Source of the DNA: Hyphococcus sp. | GTDB lineage: Bacteria > Pseudomonadota > Alphaproteobacteria > Caulobacterales > Parvularculaceae | DNA length: 52,026 nucleotides | NCBI GenBank assembly: GCA_028285645.1 | Contig: JANQOV010000072.1 | Span: 1-52,026 of the forward strand | Direction: 5' to 3' | Shown here: in pieces, positions 8,246 through 15,762 of the stretch | How positions within the stretch are numbered: position 1 is the stretch's first letter | How the letters are laid out: the number at the start of each line of letters is the position of its first letter | The notes under the pieces: model-generated | What the model was told of the DNA's origin: nothing | The model's database searches: none | Seen by the model: only the letters and a program-made list of their open reading frames with translations | Program-made: the position numbers and the translations under genes

Positions 8246-8662
8246 TTAGAAATCAGCCGCCAAGTCAACTAGAATTTTTTGTCTATTCAGCTTCACGCAA
8301 AAGAGAATCATAACGACTACATTCAGTCGATTCCAGCCGGGCGTGGCATCTTTGAAAAAATTCCGCTTGCGAGCGGACAAATGTCTTTTAGAGCTAGGGT
8401 TTTTTGTTACTAAGAACCTATTGTGGAGAAGTCGGATAGGTTTCATTTCCACTTTGTGTTGTTCGATATAGATTCACGCCTTTTCATTATTGAGACAGCT
8501 TCGACAACAATAAAGTGTTACTGGAGCGTTCTAGCGTGTTTGCGGTTGCAGCAAAATTGAATTGCTCTCTGCGTGATGAGCATGTTCAGAGCGTTCAATT
8601 GCAGGCATTACCTAAATCTAGGCGCTCACCAAGACATATGTGTAGTCGACCTAACCTTTTCG
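8246..8662. other. Intergenic region upstream of the nucleotide operon
   Basis: About 417 bp between two minus-strand genes. The segment nearest 8245 is AT-rich and presumably holds the promoter of the exonuclease-DUF429-kinase operon, but I could not pick a convincing -35/-10 pair. A 68-codon open frame at 8246-8452 (minus) has no family resemblance and no clear ribosome-binding site and is not called. No tRNA, repeat or terminator is evident. Confidence 0.3.
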
Positions 8663-9172
8663 CTAAGCCGTGGCTCGGTGTCGAACGGACGGGCGACTAT
8701 GGACCGCACGACTCGCCGCAAGCGCTGCGGCAGCTTCTTGTTTCTGTTGAACTTTCGCCGATTTTGTTGGGACAAAGTCAGACGACGTAAGTCCTTGCCG
8801 GTTGCAGTAATTTCGCACAGCATTCAGCAAACTTTCGTCCAGCACCCTCAACTCGTGCTGATGTAAGAGGCCCGCTTCCAAATACCGACCCCAAATTTGG
8901 TGCAGAAATTCGATAGGCGTAACGTCATTTGACAATCTATCTTTATATTTCAATGGCGCGCGCTTCGGTAACGCGTTCGGCTTTGTTTGTTCTTCGCGCC
9001 ATTCAGGATCGTTTACAAATTCATTCATGACCGATCGATATGCGATGCGGCATCGTTCCTCGATGGCGCTCTTGCTCATATCGGCAGGCAATTCTTTTTG
9101 CGCAAATCGCCTGATTGCCGTCAAAAGAATACTTTGCTCTTTGCTTGGCTTGCGTGCTTTTTTTTTGTTCAC
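8663..9172 (-). CDS. Hypothetical basic helical protein
   Basis: A 169-aa protein of unknown function. The GTG start at 9172 is supported by AAAGGAGT eight bases upstream, a stronger ribosome-binding site than most neighbours have. The protein begins with a lysine-rich segment, is mostly charged helix (EERCRIAYRSVMNEF, TPIEFLHQIWGRYLEAGLL, DESLLNAVRNYCNRQGL) and ends in an Ala/Arg-rich basic tail. There is no signal peptide or membrane segment. Its basic ends would suit nucleic-acid binding, but no recognised DNA-binding motif is present. It lies on the same strand as the nucleotide operon, 417 bp upstream of it, so co-regulation is possible but a single transcript is uncertain. Confidence 0.68.
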   Translation of the reverse strand: MNKKKARKPSKEQSILLTAIRRFAQKELPADMSKSAIEERCRIAYRSVMNEFVNDPEWREEQTKPNALPKRAPLKYKDRLSNDVTPIEFLHQIWGRYLEAGLLHQHELRVLDESLLNAVRNYCNRQGLTSSDFVPTKSAKVQQKQEAAAALAASRAVHSRPSVRHRATA

Positions 9173-9508
9173 TACCCACTCCTTTGGCCGCCTTTCGCGG
9201 GCCCATCATTGGTTTGAAGAGTAAAGAAAAACGCTGAATTCTTGATCGCATTTTGGTCATCGCGGCGGCCGCGGATTTTTTGATCTGATTTTGATCATTG
9301 TGCACTTATTTGGCACAAGGTCAAGGAAATTCGTCAATTTGACCATTGACAGAATGCCTGTAACTGACTGATATCCAATGAGTATTTGAGCCACATTTGT
9401 CGTGGGAAATCTTGCCGCACGCTTCTGATTTGTCATCTGCCAAAATGACGAATCGGAAGCCATCAAAAAAATAATAGAGGGGGTTAAGCGCCAACAGCGC
9501 GGCGATGT
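9173..9508. other. Divergent intergenic region
   Basis: About 336 bp between the divergent genes starting at 9172 (minus) and 9509 (plus). It is AT-rich and includes closely spaced TTTTGATC-type repeats near 9278-9298 and a possible plus-strand promoter at 9346-9374. A 69-codon minus-strand frame here (9257-9466) has no supporting features. Nothing else is recognisable. Confidence 0.3.
9346..9374 (+). promoter_or_regulatory. Candidate promoter for the 9509 gene
   Basis: TTGACA at 9346-9351 is followed after 17 bp by TGATAT at 9369-9374. The -35 matches the consensus exactly and the spacing is ideal, but the -10 is a poor match. It would drive the plus-strand gene at 9509 with a leader of roughly 130 nt. 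Confidence 0.28.
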
Positions 9509-10522
9509 ATGACCATAATTGACAAGCTAAAGCAAGCGCTGGGATTTAGAGACGTTAAATCCCTTCGCGACGACATGCTCGATTTCTACGATAGTCGTGA
9601 ATACCCGCAAGCACTCGCAAAGACGTTGCCAGTCGGCGAGGCGCATGAGGGGCACATGATTCGAAGGAACCTCATTTACGATTGGACCGGCTTCAGAGGC
9701 GATCGAAACAAGCCAACTGTCGCGCCACGGGAACCCCGCGGAAGATTGTTTCTGAAGCTTTACCTTCTCACACGCGAGGACCGTTGTGCGGATCGCGCCA
9801 TCTACAATGAGTACGTTCAGGAGCTGTCGGGCAAAAATTTCGTGGCGGAGCGCGCCGATTTTGTGAGTATTCTTCTTGGCGCTGACGCTTGGTCCAAGGA
9901 TGTTTGGCATACGCATAAGGATCGTTGGTGTGGTGTTTACAGAATAATTCGATGGCATTCCAAGGAACACTGCTTGGTCGCCGACCCGATTGAATTGTCT
10001 GACGACAGCCGGACACGCATCATCGCGAAGAGCCAAATCTTTGAGCCCGCTGGGCGAAGCCAAATTGAAATGACGGGGCAGGCTGTGCCGTTGGCGTCCG
10101 CTCTCAATATCTCCCTGGTCACCGCCGACACGCCAAAGGCCCCTGCGCGGGTTCGGCATTTTCTGTTTGAGTCCGAAACCGCCGAACCTGATTTTTGGAT
10201 TGGAACTGCTGCGCGGACGTCGTTCTTCCACAACGAGCCGATCGCCAATCTTTGTCTGCTTGTTCCAATTCTTGAAGATAACGCCGTAGCCGTCTACCGA
10301 CAATGGGCTAAAAACGGGGCGGACTGGACCAGTATTCCACCCCCATTGAAGGGCAAAATCGGCCCGCTTGCCGACGATGCCGAAACCAAGCTCTTTTCGG
10401 CGGTCCTGTCGGAGAACGTCATTAACTCTGACGAGAGTCGATCGACTATCTCGACCGCATCGCCGGCGCTTATTCCCGTCGATCAAGCTCGAGTCAATGA
10501 TTTGCGTAAGGAGCATCGTTGA
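9509..10522 (+). CDS. Hypothetical protein, island cargo
   Basis: A 337-aa protein that I cannot assign to a family. The opposite strand is also open for most of this length, but the plus frame is preferred: it reads as a normal soluble protein (MTIIDKLKQALGFRDVKSL at the start, several aromatic-rich segments such as DVWHTHKDRWCGVYRIIRWH), while the minus translation is unusually Arg/Ser-rich. The only GAGGGGG lies about 25 bases upstream of the ATG, so the start is uncertain. No signal peptide or membrane segment is visible. The gene converges on the amidinotransferase gene with only 5 bp between the stops, so it may belong functionally to the sulfotransferase-amidinotransferase pair. No function can be given. 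Confidence 0.65.
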   Translation: MTIIDKLKQALGFRDVKSLRDDMLDFYDSREYPQALAKTLPVGEAHEGHMIRRNLIYDWTGFRGDRNKPTVAPREPRGRLFLKLYLLTREDRCADRAIYNEYVQELSGKNFVAERADFVSILLGADAWSKDVWHTHKDRWCGVYRIIRWHSKEHCLVADPIELSDDSRTRIIAKSQIFEPAGRSQIEMTGQAVPLASALNISLVTADTPKAPARVRHFLFESETAEPDFWIGTAARTSFFHNEPIANLCLLVPILEDNAVAVYRQWAKNGADWTSIPPPLKGKIGPLADDAETKLFSAVLSENVINSDESRSTISTASPALIPVDQARVNDLRKEHR

Positions 10523-10527
10523 GGCCC

Positions 10528-11511
10528 TTAACGCGAGTCGAATTCTCCTTCGATGTCAGGCGCTCGTGACACGACGCCCGTCGCACAAGCCATGCCGCCT
10601 TCCGCCGCTGCATATTCGCTAATGTCTGTTTCGTACACCTCAACGCTTTCACTTTCAAACGCCGCACGTGTTCGATCGCAACCTGACGGCATCACAATTT
10701 TCCTTGGGCCGATAGTTACGAAGTTCATTGCAAGGCGTTCGGTAATCTCCTCGACAGGCTCGAACTCAAGCGTTTTTATGCCATGCATTTTCAGAACTCC
10801 CCGCAGCTTATTGTTGCACGCGTCCGCCCTGACCGCCGCGAGGTCTCGGTCCAGAAAATTTACCGCTCCAAGCAAATGCTGCACCTGCGACGGCAAATCT
10901 ATCGTCATGATGGAAACGCCAAAAGGGCGAAATAAGTTCGTTAGTTGATACGCCGCGTCGATGTTAGTGCGCGTACCGACGCCAAGAAGGCCGACACCGG
11001 GCCGCAGCCACAATAAGTCAGCGCCTTCGAACGTTGCCTTTTTGACGACAGTTCCGAATATGGGAATGGCTAAGTCGGCTAGCGCCACCTGACAATGAAT
11101 CTCTTCAATCGCTCGTTGACGGGCGCCCATCCGCGCCATGACGGCGCCGAATTGGGTCGCATTGAATAGATCGCGTTGAAATAGAAAATTTGGACAACGG
11201 TCAAAAGGCCCACGTGCGTACACGACGCTAACCTCAACACCCAATTCCCCGTACAATGCTTTCAAGCCCTCGAATTGTGTCCGAAGTTCGTTTTCATTCA
11301 CAGGCCGGCGCATCAGATAAGCGGCGGCATTTTCGCGCGGAAAATCGATGGACGACGGATCCGCCAAAGTCACATGCCGTAACGGCATCCACTCTGATGC
11401 AACGCCAATCTGCGTCTTTCCGAACGCGTTTGCTGCAATTTCCGCGACAGAGGACTTTAGGCGCGGCTGATATCCCGCGCCGCCGAATGAACTTCTGAAT
11501 TCATACGTCAT
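10528..11511 (-). CDS. Amidinotransferase / arginine deiminase superfamily enzyme
   Basis: A 327-aa guanidino-group modifying enzyme of the arginine deiminase/dimethylarginine dimethylaminohydrolase/amidinotransferase fold. The visible landmarks are FQRDLF (about 111-116), FEGADLLWL (about 161-169, the acidic substrate-binding motif), a GTRTN turn, HLLGAVNFLD with the catalytic His (about 212), and GGMACATG near the C-terminus with the catalytic Cys (about 309). The Cys-His-Glu/Asp set therefore looks complete. ATG 11511 is chosen because AGAGGA sits 8 nt upstream; an in-frame TTG at 11517 is the alternative. The start overlaps the stop of the sulfotransferase gene by 11 nt, so translation is coupled. 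Whether it hydrolyses arginine derivatives or transfers an amidino group cannot be decided from sequence alone. Confidence 0.85.
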   Translation of the reverse strand: MTYEFRSSFGGAGYQPRLKSSVAEIAANAFGKTQIGVASEWMPLRHVTLADPSSIDFPRENAAAYLMRRPVNENELRTQFEGLKALYGELGVEVSVVYARGPFDRCPNFLFQRDLFNATQFGAVMARMGARQRAIEEIHCQVALADLAIPIFGTVVKKATFEGADLLWLRPGVGLLGVGTRTNIDAAYQLTNLFRPFGVSIMTIDLPSQVQHLLGAVNFLDRDLAAVRADACNNKLRGVLKMHGIKTLEFEPVEEITERLAMNFVTIGPRKIVMPSGCDRTRAAFESESVEVYETDISEYAAAEGGMACATGVVSRAPDIEGEFDSR

Positions 11512-12805
11512 AGTCAAATTCCTCTGCTAGTTCTCGGCATTTTCCGTCTTGGAGTCGCGGCGATATAAATTTCTCGCGATTGCGCCAGCGGTCCGGTGCG
11601 GGAATGGCGCCGCCCGGACCGCTATTTGCTACTGCTCGGTCGATCCAGGGCAATTCGGCAATGCTGTCATCGCCGATCGCGAACCGGCTCAACGCCGCGA
11701 GGCTCTTTCGCCGCTTGTGCGGATCAACAATGTCTTCAAACCGGAAGCGCTCATATCCGTCGCAAAACTCCTTCATATAGTTGATCGCCGCCCAATGAGC
11801 CGCGCTCCACTGGAAACCGGCTACGTCATAAACGTCGGCCATAGTGAATGACGGCCACAACGGCGGCATGTCGAATTTCCAATGTTTGAGGTCCAATACA
11901 CGGTCCTGATCGGGATAGAACACTTTCAAATCGTTGACCGCCGAATAATGAAAACCATCAGATACCCATCCGTCGACAAGGCCGTTGATGCTGGCGCCGG
12001 GATGGCGTGTCAGATGAATCACTTTGATCTCGGCATTGGGGAAAAGCGCTCGAATAAAGCCAGCGCGGTATACATTCGCCGGCGTCTTCAGGAGCAGCCA
12101 CTTGCGATTCAAATCATCGACCCGAGGCGGCTTGGACGGAGCCAAGGTAATAAACGGCGGTTCTTCGACAATCACATCCAGCTGTGATGCGAAATGGTCA
12201 GGCTCCAGGCCTGTCAACTCCCTCATCGCGTCCTTGTCGATATCGTAAAGAAAAGGATTGAAATCAGGATATTGTTCTGTCAGTCGCGCCAACAGAAATG
12301 TATTCACGCTTTTCCAGTCGTCGCGCGGAATTCGGCTGGCGTAACAGTCGTCGAGCGCATGAACAAAGCAAGCTGCAAACCGTTCCGGGTCCAGCCGTAC
12401 AGACGTATTGGCGTCTCGCGTCTTCCGGAATAGCTGGCGCATGTAATTTGCTCCGCTGACGGCCAGCCACATCACAGATTCATCACCGTTTTTGAACTTT
12501 ACCGGGTCTGTAATCAGGTCGCGCGCAATTTCGCGCTGCAATGTCAAATACCCATCTGTTTCGCGGAGAAAGCTTAGATCGTCCGCTGTCAACCGATCAT
12601 CGGCCATATCCGGTGGCGTCATCGAAACTTTTTTGAGGGCGACATTATTTTCACCCTGAAGACTGTAGATTTCAGGATGCTGTTTCAAGAATTCTGTCAG
12701 AACCGACGAACCGCTGCGGCTTGCGCAGGTCACCAACAGCAGCTTTTTTACTTTTGGCGTCCAATCCTCGCCGATGAACTTCATATAATCGGGCACCCGG
12801 TCCAT
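11501..12805 (-). CDS. PAPS-dependent sulfotransferase family protein
   Basis: A cytosolic sulfotransferase of 434 aa from this start. The 5'-phosphosulfate loop TCASRSGSSVLTEFL lies near residues 26-40, and the 3'-phosphate-binding motif HLTRHPGASINGL near 264-276. The intervening region is longer than in small-molecule sulfotransferases and resembles the large 'sulfotransferase family' proteins of bacteria. The frame opens at 12829, but ATG 12805 is preceded by GGAGAG at good spacing and is preferred. It is the first gene of a two-gene operon with the amidinotransferase. The combination suggests sulfation and guanidino modification of the same small molecule, peptide or glycan. No partner scaffold enzyme (NRPS, PKS) is present in the window, so the substrate is unknown. 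Confidence 0.87.
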   Translation of the reverse strand: MDRVPDYMKFIGEDWTPKVKKLLLVTCASRSGSSVLTEFLKQHPEIYSLQGENNVALKKVSMTPPDMADDRLTADDLSFLRETDGYLTLQREIARDLITDPVKFKNGDESVMWLAVSGANYMRQLFRKTRDANTSVRLDPERFAACFVHALDDCYASRIPRDDWKSVNTFLLARLTEQYPDFNPFLYDIDKDAMRELTGLEPDHFASQLDVIVEEPPFITLAPSKPPRVDDLNRKWLLLKTPANVYRAGFIRALFPNAEIKVIHLTRHPGASINGLVDGWVSDGFHYSAVNDLKVFYPDQDRVLDLKHWKFDMPPLWPSFTMADVYDVAGFQWSAAHWAAINYMKEFCDGYERFRFEDIVDPHKRRKSLAALSRFAIGDDSIAELPWIDRAVANSGPGGAIPAPDRWRNREKFISPRLQDGKCRELAEEFDYDV

Positions 12806-12875
12806 GTTTCTCTCCATCCACGCCATCATCGCGCATCTTGGCGTTTCCCCCAGGTGATCAAAAAATAATCAAATC

Positions 12876-12905
12876 TAGCTAACGCCGAAAAATATGTCCC
12901 GTCAA
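12876..12905 (-). promoter_or_regulatory. Candidate promoter of the sulfotransferase operon
   Basis: On the minus strand, TTGACG (12905-12900) is followed after 18 bp by TAGCTA (12881-12876), within a strongly AT-rich block upstream of the sulfotransferase start. The leader would be about 65 nt. The -10 is a weak match, so this is only a suggestion. Confidence 0.28.
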
Positions 12906-13320
12906 GCTGAAATCTAATATTTCTTTTTATTTTACAATGTTTTTTTGTATATTAGCATTCGCTCACGGCTCCACAAATTCGATATAGGAAGATCAAAAAG
13001 TCATCTACAGCTCGCAAGATCTTAGCATTTGGCTGACTGAGGCGGCCAGAAAACAAGCCTTTATACAAATTAACTTCCAAGAATTTCGCATTTGCGGCGT
13101 CGTGTCGAAACGGTAGAATAGTTTTCAATTATTTGAATCGGAGGACAGCGGGGCCTTCTTCTGGTTTTTGCCTTTGCCTGAATGCTGAGGTCTTTGTTGG
13201 TTTGGCTATTGTGCGCTCGGAGAAAATTCGGAAGTCCGCCCAGCGTGCGATTCCTAACCGGTTTTGGTGAGTACACCTCTGCTCTGCAGGGCTAATGCGG
13301 CTGGCCCATCCGCTCTCGGG
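12906..13320. other. Non-coding region between cargo and traG remnant
   Basis: Over 400 bp with no supportable gene. The first part (to about 12960) is AT-rich with T- and A-runs, and the rest returns to intermediate composition. Short open frames on the minus strand lack ribosome-binding sites and family resemblance. With the tandem repeat that follows, the region may contain transfer-origin or regulatory functions of the conjugative element, but no known oriT sequence was recognised. Confidence 0.3.
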
Positions 13321-13480
13321 TGCTCTCACCCGCTGTGAGGCGCTCTCAGGCGCTATCACCCTCGTTTAGATGCTCTCGACCGCTCTCCGCCGCATATAGG
13401 CGCCGACACCCACACATGGGCGCAAACACCCACAAACAGGCTCAAACACCCACAAACAGGCGCTCTTGCCCGCTAACAAG
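13321..13480. repeat. Degenerate 20-bp tandem repeat, about eight units
   Basis: The sequence falls into consecutive 20-bp units beginning at 13321, 13341, 13361, 13381, 13401, 13421, 13441 and 13461. The best-conserved pair is CGCAAACACCCACAAACAGG (13421) and CTCAAACACCCACAAACAGG (13441), differing at only two positions. Outer units are more diverged and centre on GCTCTCACCCGCT-like text. There are no spacers, so this is not a CRISPR array. The periodicity, about two helical turns, resembles iterons or multiple binding sites for a DNA-bending protein. It lies about 95 bp upstream of the traG fragment. Confidence 0.75.
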
Positions 13481-13516
13481 GCCCCATAACCACTAGTGAC
13501 AAAATTTGGTTCGTGA

Positions 13517-13555
13517 GCCGATGATCGGCGGCGTTGGAGAACAATTCCGTTCTCC
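13517..13555. promoter_or_regulatory. Two inverted repeats upstream of traG fragment
   Basis: GCCGAT-G-ATCGGC occupies 13517-13529, and GGAGAAC-6 nt-GTTCTCC occupies 13536-13555. Both lie between the 20-bp repeats and the traG start at 13575. They could be operators or part of a transfer origin. There is no T-run, so they are not terminators of the usual kind. Confidence 0.4.
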
Positions 13556-13574
13556 GTGAGATCGTTCGAGCCCC

Positions 13575-14192
13575 ATGACGCCAACCAAAATTCTCATCGG
13601 CCAGGTTTTCATTGTCGCCATGATCATTGCGGCGGCGATGTGGGTTGCGACCGGCTATGTAGCTGGCGTCTTTCACTATGATGCAGCGCTGGGCGCGCCC
13701 TGGTTCATCGCTCTCGGCCGCCCAATCTATTATCCCTGGCGGCTCTTTGAATGGTGGTACGCATACGAGCCTTATGCGCCGGCCGTTTTCCTCCGCGGCG
13801 GCGCCATTGCGGCGTCAGGCGGATTTATCGGCGCTGGCGTTGCTATCGCCGGATCCGTCTGGCGCGCGCGACAAAAAAAGAATGTCACGACTTACGGTTC
13901 GGCGCGATGGGCTGAAGTCCGGGATGTCGTCAAGGCAAAGCTCTTAAAGTCCCAAGGCGTCTTTTTAGGCGCATGGAACAATCGCTATTTGCGCCACGAC
14001 GGTCCCGAGCATGTAATGGCTTTCGCCCCGACCCGGTCCGGGAAGGGCGTCGGGCTTGTCATCCCGACGCTTCTTTCCTGGACCGGAAGCGCCGTCATTC
14101 ACGACATTAAGGGCGAAAAATTCCTTGCGAGCGATCGGGAATTCAGGCGTGCAAGGAAAAGGCTTCAAAGTTCATCGGCAAGTAGGGAGTAG
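13575..14192 (+). pseudogene. traG: TraG/VirD4 coupling protein, 5' fragment
   Basis: Type IV coupling proteins (usually above 600 aa) are membrane ATPases that deliver the relaxosome to the mating channel. Only the N-terminus is present. Two membrane segments are seen (residues about 8-32 and 72-96), then TTYGSARWA (105-112) and the Walker A region APTRSGKGVGLVIPT (151-165), followed by VIHDIKGE. The match ends near residue 181 (about position 14118). The remaining 24 residues of the frame are unrelated, Arg/Ser-rich read-through, and Walker B and the C-terminal ATPase domain are missing. The AlpA-like and integrase genes begin 120 bp later. The gene has therefore been truncated by deletion or by insertion of an integrase module and cannot support transfer. 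This is one reason to regard the element as decayed. Confidence 0.85.
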
Positions 14193-14238
14193 GGCTCTTG
14201 GCTGTAATTCAACTTTCGATGGGCCTATCAGCACGGCG

Positions 14239-14448
14239 ATGATTGAACCCATCCTTTTCACCGAGAAACAGGCGCGTGAGTATTTGGGCGACGTAAACCC
14301 TTGGAAGATCTGCCCGCCTATCAAGGTTGGCAAGCTGAACCGCTGGGCGCGCTGGGCGCTTGACGCCGCAGTCCAGGAACGTGCAGGTTTAGTTGGTGGG
14401 AAGGATACGAAGGAAGACGCCTATGCCGCGTGGAGGAATTCGCATTGA
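14239..14448 (+). CDS. Small AlpA/excisionase-like HTH protein
   Basis: A 69-aa protein starting at ATG 14239. The N-terminus, LFTEKQAREYLG, resembles the first helix-turn-helix of AlpA/MerR-type excisionases, which recognise the ends of integrative elements and direct the integrase to excision. The rest is short and charged (NRWARWALDAAVQER). It overlaps the integrase start by 26 bp, the usual arrangement for an excisionase-integrase pair. No good ribosome-binding site is seen. The assignment rests on the short motif, size and position rather than on a full domain match. Confidence 0.6.
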   Translation: MIEPILFTEKQAREYLGDVNPWKICPPIKVGKLNRWARWALDAAVQERAGLVGGKDTKEDAYAAWRNSH

Positions 14449-15454
14449 GCTTAAGGGCCTTCACAAAGTCCGTCGCAAGTTAGCGGATGGCAAATTCAGA
14501 ATGCACTACTATGCCTGGCGAGGTGGGCCGCGGGTTGAAGGTGTGCCGGGTACACCAGAATTTATAGCGTCATACAATGCGGCTGTCGCATCCTGTTCAG
14601 CGCTTCCAAGCGGTTCATTCTCAGCATTGCTCGGGCGATACCGATCCTCCGTCGACCACACGCGCTTAAAAGCAACAAGTCGTGCAGAAGAGGCCCGCCA
14701 TCTAGATATCATAGGGGAAAAATTTGGCGCCGCGCCGTTAGCAGCATTTGACGACAAGAGGATGCGTCTTGATGTCCGAGAGTGGCATCAATCAATGAAG
14801 GAAACTCCTCGAAAAGCAGACCTTGTACTGGGTGTCCTTCGAAAGGTGTTAGACTTTGCACGCAACGATGGATTGCTGGCGCTCAACGTTGCAGCAGGGC
14901 ACGCGCAACTTCACAAAGCAGATCGCAGTACAATAATCTGGACTAAAGATCAGATCGAAGCAATTTGTGCTGTATCATCCGCTGAGTTCAGTCGCGTAAT
15001 CCTTGTTGCAGCATATTCTGGGCTAGCGCGGGCTGACCTGTGTGCGCTCACATGGAATGCAATTGACGATCATTCAATTCAGTTTAGACGAAAAAAAACG
15101 AACGTGCTTGCAACCGTTCCACTCTATGATGAACTGCGTGTCGTGCTGAAAGACATTCCAAGGGGCGATTCAGTTAACGTGTTGCTCTCACCTCGCGGGC
15201 AACCATGGAAACCACACAGTCTCAGTCAAGCGCTGAAACGTGCAAAACATCGCGCCGGAATCGATGCCGATCTCCGCCTACACGATTTACGCGGAACATG
15301 CGTAACTCGGTTATACGCACTCGGATTAAATGACGGCGAAGTTGCCGATATTGTTGGCTGGGACGAGCGATCGGTTAGAGAAATCAAAAAGAAATACGTG
15401 GCGCGAGAGGCGGTTGCGACCGCTTTGATTCAGCGCCTAAACGGAACGTCGTAG
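14423..15454 (+). CDS. int: Tyrosine site-specific integrase of the island
   Basis: A 343-aa tyrosine recombinase expected to integrate and excise the element at the adjacent tRNA-Arg gene. The catalytic set is visible: Arg in YSGLARADLCALTW (about 203), HDLRGT with His287 and Arg290, Trp313 in the place of the second His/Trp, and the nucleophilic Tyr near 325 in KKKYV. An N-terminal SAM-like core-binding region spans about 60-160. ATG 14423 is chosen because AAGGAAG lies just upstream; a further in-frame TTG at 14393 would lengthen the protein by 10 residues. The gene ends 75 bp before the tRNA 3' end and is transcribed towards it, the standard layout for tRNA-targeting islands. The protein appears intact although the neighbouring traG is not. 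Confidence 0.92.
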   Translation: MPRGGIRIELKGLHKVRRKLADGKFRMHYYAWRGGPRVEGVPGTPEFIASYNAAVASCSALPSGSFSALLGRYRSSVDHTRLKATSRAEEARHLDIIGEKFGAAPLAAFDDKRMRLDVREWHQSMKETPRKADLVLGVLRKVLDFARNDGLLALNVAAGHAQLHKADRSTIIWTKDQIEAICAVSSAEFSRVILVAAYSGLARADLCALTWNAIDDHSIQFRRKKTNVLATVPLYDELRVVLKDIPRGDSVNVLLSPRGQPWKPHSLSQALKRAKHRAGIDADLRLHDLRGTCVTRLYALGLNDGEVADIVGWDERSVREIKKKYVAREAVATALIQRLNGTS

Positions 15455-15528
15455 CAACTTTTGCTGTAAACGGCCTGTAAACCGTCTGCACATTTCAACC
15501 TTTTCCACAGCGTAAGTCATTGATTTAA

Positions 15529-15560
15529 TGGCGCGCCCGAAAGGATTCGAACCTCTGACC
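15529..15560. other. Inferred chromosomal attachment site (att) at tRNA 3' end
   Basis: The 3' half of tRNA-Arg lies directly beside the integrase, which is where tRNA-targeting tyrosine integrases recombine. The tRNA is intact, as expected if the element restores it. I looked for a second copy of the tRNA 3' end (TGGCGCGCCCGAAAGG) leftwards to position 1 and saw none, so the other end is probably outside the window or degraded. The exact core is not defined. Confidence 0.55.
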
Positions 15561-15605
15561 CCCAGATTCGTAGTCTGGTGCTCTATCCAGCTGAGCTACG
15601 GGCGC
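15529..15605 (-). tRNA. tRNA-Arg (anticodon ACG)
   Basis: Read on the minus strand, the sequence folds as a complete 77-nt tRNA. The acceptor strands are GCGCCCG and CGGGCGC, the D-arm is GCTC/GAGC, and the anticodon stem CCAGA/TCTGG encloses the loop CTACGAA (anticodon ACG). The T-arm carries TTCGAAT, the discriminator is G and CCA is encoded at 15529-15531. It decodes CGU and, through inosine, other CGN arginine codons. Its 3' end faces the integrase gene. Confidence 0.97.
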
Positions 15606-15762
15606 GCGCGCCGTCTCGTCAGGCGAAGCGGCGGAAGGCGCGGTTTAACCCCATGGCGCGAGACAATGCAAGCGCCCCAGCGGTTCTGTTGGACGCGTAG
15701 CGCAAATTCCGCTTAATTCACCCCTTTCCGGCGGGCCGGGCGGCAAAGTTCTTGAGGGTTTT

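Noticed and set aside
8246-8452. 68-codon minus-strand frame just upstream of the fusion gene
   Set aside because: No similarity, no good ribosome-binding site, and it occupies what is more likely the promoter and leader of the operon.
9257-9466. 69-codon minus-strand frame in the divergent intergenic region
   Set aside because: No supporting features. It overlaps the region expected to hold promoters.
9527-10516. Minus-strand 329-codon open frame opposite the 9509 gene
   Set aside because: The translation is unusually Arg/Ser-rich with no family features. The plus frame looks like a normal protein, and the minus frame has no clear ribosome-binding site.
13321-13480. Possible CRISPR array
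   Set aside because: The 20-bp units are contiguous and degenerate with no unique spacers, and no cas genes are near.
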